NCBI GenBank assembly: GCA_964562905.1
Contig: CAZLVG010000023.1
Location: forward strand, 1 to 15,517
From: CAYSWF01 sp964562905
GTDB taxonomy: Bacteria > Patescibacteriota > Andersenbacteria > UBA10190
DNA length: 15,517 nt
Direction: 5' to 3'
The position numbers were made by a program, and so were the translations under genes. Under the pieces are notes generated by a model that searched no databases, was not told the DNA's origin, and saw only the letters and a list, made by a program, of their open reading frames with translations. Each line of letters starts with the position of its first letter. Within the stretch, counting starts at the first letter, position 1. Below, piece after piece: positions 11,884 to 15,517 of this stretch.

Positions 11884-12300
11884 ATGCCCATTTTGATTAC
11901 ATGTAGAGGTTTTCCCTTGTCGGGCCGGGAGGTAAGCAGTCTTTGGAACATCACTTGCCGCCATATGCGTTATGCTGATGAAGAGGTAGCGGTAACCTGT
12001 GTAGATAAAACAAGGATGCGGGCGCTTAACAAGCAGTATAGAAACGAAGACAAGACCACAAACGTACTGACTTTTTCTTATGACGGCGACCATGATGTCG
12101 TTTTATGCCTGGCTATAGCGCGGGAAGAGGCAATAGCGCGCGGGATGCAGTGGCGTGATTATGCCGCGCTGCTGTTAGCGCACGCCTTTTTGCATGTGGC
12201 GGGGTTGGACCATGAGCGGTCAGAGGCGGACGCGGCCAGGTCCCGGGAGGAAGAAGGTAATATATTGAAAGAAGCGGGTTTTTCGGCTGGAAATTTATAA
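11884..12300 (+). CDS. ybeY: Endoribonuclease YbeY
   Basis: YbeY is a zinc-dependent RNase involved in 16S rRNA 3'-end maturation and ribosome quality control. The 138-residue protein has the family signature YRNEDKTTNVLTF (52-64, with the conserved Arg53) and the metal motif H-x3-H-x5-H as HAFLHVAGLDH (100-110), giving His100, His104 and His110. The usual Gly-Asp-Ile/Val strand before the catalytic helix reads HDVVLCLA, so its Gly is replaced by His. dgkA follows 23 bases later, the common ybeY-dgkA pairing. Confidence 0.93.
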   Translation: MPILITCRGFPLSGREVSSLWNITCRHMRYADEEVAVTCVDKTRMRALNKQYRNEDKTTNVLTFSYDGDHDVVLCLAIAREEAIARGMQWRDYAALLLAHAFLHVAGLDHERSEADAARSREEEGNILKEAGFSAGNL

Positions 12301-12305
12301 AAATA

Positions 12306-12314
12306 TGTTAGAAT
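12306..12314 (+). promoter_or_regulatory. Extended -10 box for dgkA, leaderless type
   Basis: TGTTAGAAT, an extended -10 (TGn plus TAGAAT at 12309-12314), then 9 bases to the ATG at 12324. There is no convincing -35 box, as is usual for extended -10 promoters. Confidence 0.5.
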
Positions 12315-12323
12315 TACGGCAAC

Positions 12324-12725
12324 ATGCTCCACACAGCCGTACCGAAAAATTGGAGAAAAAGCAGCACTGTGTTTGAGGCGTTAGGACACGCCTGGAGGGG
12401 CATTGTTTACGGTTTAAAAATTGAACGTAATCTTCGCCTGCAAGCTGTCATTTTTGTCGTGGTCTTGGCAGCCTCTTTGTTCCTCCGGCTCTCGGCGTTG
12501 GCTTTGGCGGTGATTGTGGCTGTAGCGTCGCTGGTGCTGGCACTGGAAATGATTAATACGGCTTTTGAACTGCTGTCTAATATTGTACAGCGCCGTTTCC
12601 ACGACCGGGTACGCGCGGTAAAGGACTTAGCGGCTGGAGCTGTGCTGCTGGCCAGCGTACTAGCAGCCGTCGCGGGCATGCTGATTTTGGGGCCGGCCGC
12701 GGTCGATTTGTTTTTACGCACCTAA
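12324..12725 (+). CDS. dgkA: Diacylglycerol/undecaprenol kinase family protein
   Basis: A 133-residue, three-helix membrane kinase. Seen are ERNLRLQ (34-40), the catalytic-region motif LALEMINTAFE (72-82, with conserved Glu75, Asn78 and Glu82), and KDLAAGAVLLAS (100-111) before the last helix. Gram-positive-type members phosphorylate undecaprenol rather than diacylglycerol, which recycles the lipid carrier used by wall and glycopolymer synthesis and would fit the LCP gene in this window. The frequent VD after the catalytic helix reads SN here. Substrate choice is inferred. Confidence 0.92.
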   Translation: MLHTAVPKNWRKSSTVFEALGHAWRGIVYGLKIERNLRLQAVIFVVVLAASLFLRLSALALAVIVAVASLVLALEMINTAFELLSNIVQRRFHDRVRAVKDLAAGAVLLASVLAAVAGMLILGPAAVDLFLRT

Positions 12726-12734
12726 GATTATAAT
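12707..12734 (+). promoter_or_regulatory. Promoter for ftsA inside the end of dgkA, leaderless type
   Basis: A perfect TATAAT (12729-12734) is followed by 8 bases and the ATG at 12743. The -35 is a weak TTTGTT (12707-12712, 16-base spacer). It allows ftsA to be transcribed apart from ybeY-dgkA. Confidence 0.6.
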
Positions 12735-12742
12735 AACGACAT

Positions 12743-13978
12743 ATGGCGCAGCCGACATACGTGACCGGTATTGATTTAGGTTCGTCTTCGGTCAGAGTAG
12801 CCGTAGCGCAGTTGGAGAGTGCGGACGCGTTGCCCGTTATCCTGGGTGTTGGTTCTGCCTCCACGCAGGGAATACAGAAAGGGGTGGTGACTGACGTGGA
12901 AGACGCCATCAGGTCCTTGAGCGAGGCCCTTGATACGGCAGAAAGGGTAGCCGGAGTGCCGGTGGAGAAGGGTTATGTCAGCATTAATGGTTCTCACATT
13001 TCTTCGCAGAACTCCCGTGGCGTGATAGCTGTGAGTAGAGCAGATGGAGAGATAACATCTGAGGACGCATCGCGCGTTATCAACGCGGCTCAGGCTGTGT
13101 CGCTTCCCAACAACCGTGAGATATTACACGTGCTGCCGCAGAACTTTGTGGTTGACGGCCACAAGCACATTTATGACCCGGTGGGCATGACCGGAGTGCG
13201 GCTGGAGGTGGAAACGCACATAGTGGAAGGCTCCACGCCGTTTGTAAAAAATATAACTAAAGTGGTCAACCAGGCCGGCGTGCACGTTGAAGATTTTGTT
13301 TTTTCCCCTCTGGCAGCGGCGGCAGCCGTGCTGGATAAAAGGCAGAAGGAATTGGGAGTGGTGTTGGTTGACCTGGGAGCCGGGACCAGCAGCTTGGTTG
13401 TTTATGAAGAGGGCACCCTGTTGCATACAGCCGTACTACCGCTTGGTTTTGCACACATTACCAATGACATAGCCATCGGACTTAGGACATCCATTGAGGT
13501 GGCGGAAGAGATAAAGCGGCAGTACGGCACAGCCTTGGTAGACAAGGTTAAAAATTCGGAAACCATAACTGTGGAGGGAGAAGATGAGCAAGAATCTGTG
13601 TCACGCAAGGAAGTTGCGAACATAATAAGTGCTCGTCTGGATGAAATATTTTCTTTTGTTGATCGTGAGTTGAAACAAATAGACCGCTCCGGACTGTTGC
13701 CAGCCGGCGTGGTGTTTACGGGTGGAGGGGCTTACCTGCCCGGGGTAATTGAATTGGCCAAGAAGAGGCTGCGTCTTCCCGCCCGCATTGGGTCTTTGCG
13801 GGCTTTAGAGGGGACGACCGAGCAAACAACTAATCCGTCCTACGCGGTGGTTTTGGGATTGATACTGTGGGCTATTGAGCAGGAAGTAGCGGAAACAGGA
13901 AGAGTGTCCTCGCTGCTGCCGGATATCAGGGGGACCGCAACCAGAATAAAAAGGTGGTTTAAGGCTTTTCTTCCTTAA
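12743..13978 (+). CDS. ftsA: Cell division protein FtsA
   Basis: FtsA is the actin-like protein that ties FtsZ filaments to the membrane. The 411-residue sequence has the phosphate-1 motif TGIDLGSSSVRVAV (8-21), the 1C subdomain around VRLEVETHIVEG (152-163), phosphate-2 VLVDLGAGTSSLVVY (207-221), and the adenosine motif VVFTGGGAYLPG (323-334). The C-terminal amphipathic helix RIKRWFKAFLP (401-411) is the membrane-targeting sequence. All diagnostic parts are intact and length is normal. It is followed by ftsZ after 102 bases. Confidence 0.96.
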   Translation: MAQPTYVTGIDLGSSSVRVAVAQLESADALPVILGVGSASTQGIQKGVVTDVEDAIRSLSEALDTAERVAGVPVEKGYVSINGSHISSQNSRGVIAVSRADGEITSEDASRVINAAQAVSLPNNREILHVLPQNFVVDGHKHIYDPVGMTGVRLEVETHIVEGSTPFVKNITKVVNQAGVHVEDFVFSPLAAAAAVLDKRQKELGVVLVDLGAGTSSLVVYEEGTLLHTAVLPLGFAHITNDIAIGLRTSIEVAEEIKRQYGTALVDKVKNSETITVEGEDEQESVSRKEVANIISARLDEIFSFVDRELKQIDRSGLLPAGVVFTGGGAYLPGVIELAKKRLRLPARIGSLRALEGTTEQTTNPSYAVVLGLILWAIEQEVAETGRVSSLLPDIRGTATRIKRWFKAFLP

Positions 13979-14005
13979 ATTAAGAAGAAGACAAGTTTCG
14001 TACTG

Positions 14006-14018
14006 CACACTAAGTGTG
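14006..14018. promoter_or_regulatory. Palindrome in the ftsA-ftsZ gap
   Basis: CACACT-A-AGTGTG, six pairs around one central base, 24 bases before the TTGACA of the ftsZ promoter. The tight spacing favours a protein-binding site over an RNA hairpin. No binding protein is known. Confidence 0.3.
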
Positions 14019-14041
14019 TTCACAGCGGACACCATTTGTGC

Positions 14042-14069
14042 TTGACAGAAAAAACGGGTGGTTTAAGCT
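14042..14069 (+). promoter_or_regulatory. Probable ftsZ promoter
   Basis: A perfect TTGACA (14042-14047), 16-base spacer and TAAGCT (14064-14069, weak), then 11 bases to the ATG at 14081. There is no Shine-Dalgarno sequence, so a very short leader is expected. Confidence 0.4.
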
Positions 14070-14080
14070 TGGGTTTATAG

Positions 14081-15334
14081 ATGCCTCTAAAGAAACCAAC
14101 CATTGAAAACGTGGCTAACATCAAAGTTATTGGTGTGGGCGGTTCAGGTAACGCGGCCTTGAACCGGATGGTGGAAGCAAAAATAAAGGGGGTTGAATTT
14201 GTAGCCGTAAATACGGACGCGCAAGCACTGCATTACTCCGGAGCCCAGACAAAATTACACATCGGGCAGAACCTGACCAGAGGTCTGGGGGCGGGCATGA
14301 ATCCTTCTATCGGCCAACAGGCAGCGGAAGAAAGCCGCGAAGAGATACATGACCTTATTAAAGGGTCGGATATGGTTTTTGTTACCTGCGGTTTCGGCGG
14401 CGGGACGGGTACCGGAGCCGGTGGTGTTTTATGCGAGATCGCCAAGGAAACCGGGGCGCTGACGGTAGCTGTGGTGACCAAGCCGTTTGCTTTTGAGGGG
14501 CAGCAGCGCATGACCATCGCCGAGGAAGGCTTGTCTGAGCTGACGGACCGCGTTGACGCTGCCGTGGTTATTCCTAATGACCGACTGCTGCAGATTATTG
14601 ATAAAAAAACCAGCTTGCTGGACGCTTTTAAAGTGGTGGATGACGTACTGCGACAGGGCGTGCAGGGCATTTCCGATCTGATCACCCAGCATGGCATGGT
14701 TAACGTGGACTTCGCCGACATAAGAGCTATAGTGGAAAGCGCTGGGTCGGCGCTGATGGGCATTGGCCGGGCGCAGGGTGAGAATCGGTCAGTGGAGGCA
14801 GCGCGGGCGGCCATAGAAAGTCCGATGCTGGACGTAACCATAGACGGTGCCAAGGGGGTTATCTTCAACATTACTGCCGGACACGATCTGCGCATGTATG
14901 AGGTGGAAGAGGTGGCGCGCGTTATCACGGAGAACGTTGATCCGAACGCTAAAGTTATCTTCGGAACCGTGATCGATCCGGAACAGGTTAACGAGGGAGA
15001 GTTGAAGGTTACGGTTATAGCCACGGGGTTTGAAAAGCCCCCGGCGCCTGCCCACCACGGCCAGCAGCAGTACGGCGGAAAGGTACAGTTCAGGTCGCCG
15101 CTGACCGGCCCTTCTTGGGCAAGCGAGCCTTCCCGTTCCGAGCCGGTTTCCGGGTCACCTTCGCCTGTGCGCCCGGTTGGTCAGCCTGACCACGGGGAGC
15201 AAAACCAGCCATCCGGCGGCTCCTCCAGGCCCTCGCCGGAGCCTGCCCGGGAAGAAGAGGATTTGGACGTGCCCACCTTCATCCGCCGGAAGATGCGGGA
15301 GCAGAAGGAAGCGAGACGCAGAGGGGAGGAATAG
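14081..15334 (+). CDS. ftsZ: Cell division protein FtsZ
   Basis: The tubulin-like GTPase that forms the division ring. Over 417 residues: IKVIGVGGSGNAALNRM (14-30), the tubulin signature GFGGGTGTGAG (104-114), the T7 catalytic loop NVDFADIRAIV (208-218, with Asp210 and Asp213), a disordered Pro/Ser/Gln linker (about 319-390), and the FtsA-binding C-terminal peptide LDVPTFIRRK (395-404) followed by a basic tail. The usual AGMGGGTG reads CGFGGGTG and the following AAPV reads AGGV, a mild departure from model bacteria. FtsA's membrane helix and this C-terminal peptide together form a complete anchoring pair. Confidence 0.97.
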   Translation: MPLKKPTIENVANIKVIGVGGSGNAALNRMVEAKIKGVEFVAVNTDAQALHYSGAQTKLHIGQNLTRGLGAGMNPSIGQQAAEESREEIHDLIKGSDMVFVTCGFGGGTGTGAGGVLCEIAKETGALTVAVVTKPFAFEGQQRMTIAEEGLSELTDRVDAAVVIPNDRLLQIIDKKTSLLDAFKVVDDVLRQGVQGISDLITQHGMVNVDFADIRAIVESAGSALMGIGRAQGENRSVEAARAAIESPMLDVTIDGAKGVIFNITAGHDLRMYEVEEVARVITENVDPNAKVIFGTVIDPEQVNEGELKVTVIATGFEKPPAPAHHGQQQYGGKVQFRSPLTGPSWASEPSRSEPVSGSPSPVRPVGQPDHGEQNQPSGGSSRPSPEPAREEEDLDVPTFIRRKMREQKEARRRGEE

Positions 15335-15344
15335 CAAATCAAGG

Positions 15345-15390
15345 TTGACCCTGTCGTTCGCGAACGATTAAGGTGCACAGGGTTGACAAC
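15345..15390 (+). other. Hairpin region just after ftsZ
   Basis: ACCCTGT (15348-15354) pairs with ACAGGGT (15377-15383). Inside it is a perfect 12-base palindrome CGTTCGCGAACG (15355-15366). The outer arms are themselves flanked by GTTG. No T-tract follows. It may be an mRNA 3' structure or a protein site. Confidence 0.4.
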
Positions 15391-15415
15391 TACAGCAATT
15401 TGCCTACTACACCTC

Positions 15416-15463
15416 GGATACCGACTCGCCGTAACCAGTCGGCGCTTAAGTATCCAGGTTTTT
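15416..15463 (+). terminator. Possible intrinsic terminator after ftsZ
   Basis: GGATAC (15416-15421) pairs with GTATCC (15450-15455). CGCCG (15427-15431) pairs with CGGCG (15440-15444) across an unpaired 5x5 internal loop, and TTTTT follows at 15459-15463. TTGACA (15383-15388) and TACTAC (15405-15410) upstream could instead make this the start of a small transcript. Confidence 0.4.
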
Positions 15464-15517
15464 ATAGATATCACATTATGCCATGCCACTCTTTAAATAA
15501 ACGGGTGGCGCGGCGCG
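15464..15517 (+). mobile_element. MITE-like inverted-repeat element, copy 3 (cut by window end)
   Basis: ATAGATATCACATTATGCC and the following bases match the complement of copy 1 without a mismatch over all 54 visible bases, up to GGCGCGGCGCG at the window end. It has the same orientation as copy 2. Confidence 0.75.

Noticed and set aside
14233..15024. Long minus-strand ORF (263 codons) opposite ftsZ
   Set aside because: It is a shadow of ftsZ in the antisense frame; the composition is Ser/Thr/Pro-rich and no motif is present.

Overview
The window looks like a piece of a small, gene-dense Patescibacteria/CPR genome, probably Parcubacteria-like. The signs are a TrmB-type regulator, a TrbC/VirB2-like small membrane protein, a long lysine/arginine-rich bS21, a membrane-anchored protein with thrombospondin-type-3 calcium repeats, an LCP protein, and a ybeY-dgkA-ftsA-ftsZ run with no murein genes in between. 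UGA is used as a stop (mfd, LCP, lepB, sORF), so the Gracilibacteria/Absconditabacteria code in which UGA is glycine is excluded. The lineage call is inference from gene content; no rRNA or marker alignment was possible.

Layout. Positions 1-3023 (minus) hold the start of dprA, overlapping the 3' end of an N-terminally shortened mfd. Divergent from mfd is a trmB-like regulator (3110-3883). Positions 3884-4780 carry no recognised protein family. They hold a promoter, a possible 39-codon ORF and a strong terminator, then a multi-helix RNA candidate, an inverted-repeat (MITE-like) element, a heptanucleotide array and a hairpin. Positions 4783-6862 (minus) carry an LCP gene followed by pth, which overlaps it and seems to start at a non-ATG codon. 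Divergent from these is lepB-hisS-HIT (6913-9171), then a small pilin-like membrane protein (9214-9645) framed by heptad arrays. Positions 9646-10208 are non-coding with a second MITE-like copy and the rpsU leader. rpsU (10209-10484) follows, then a 324-base G+C-rich gap, then a Tsp3 calcium-repeat protein interrupted by a 100-N assembly gap. The end of the window is ybeY, dgkA, ftsA and ftsZ, followed by hairpins and a truncated third MITE-like copy.

How the genes work together. ftsA and ftsZ form the division core. LCP and dgkA belong to envelope building (glycopolymer attachment; lipid carrier phosphorylation), and lepB processes exported proteins such as the pilin-like and LCP-type products. 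hisS, pth, rpsU and ybeY serve translation and ribosome maturation. mfd and dprA serve DNA repair and DNA uptake/recombination.

Main unusual signals: (1) many genes have a -10 box only 8-11 bases before the ATG, which predicts leaderless mRNAs, while rpsU and the small ORF have leaders with strong Shine-Dalgarno-like purine tracts; (2) a three-copy inverted-repeat family with a paired (compensatory) base change between copies; (3) degenerate heptanucleotide arrays, one of which encodes part of a signal peptide; (4) two tandem RNA-like transcription units between trmB and pth. All are read by eye; none has been folded or searched computationally.
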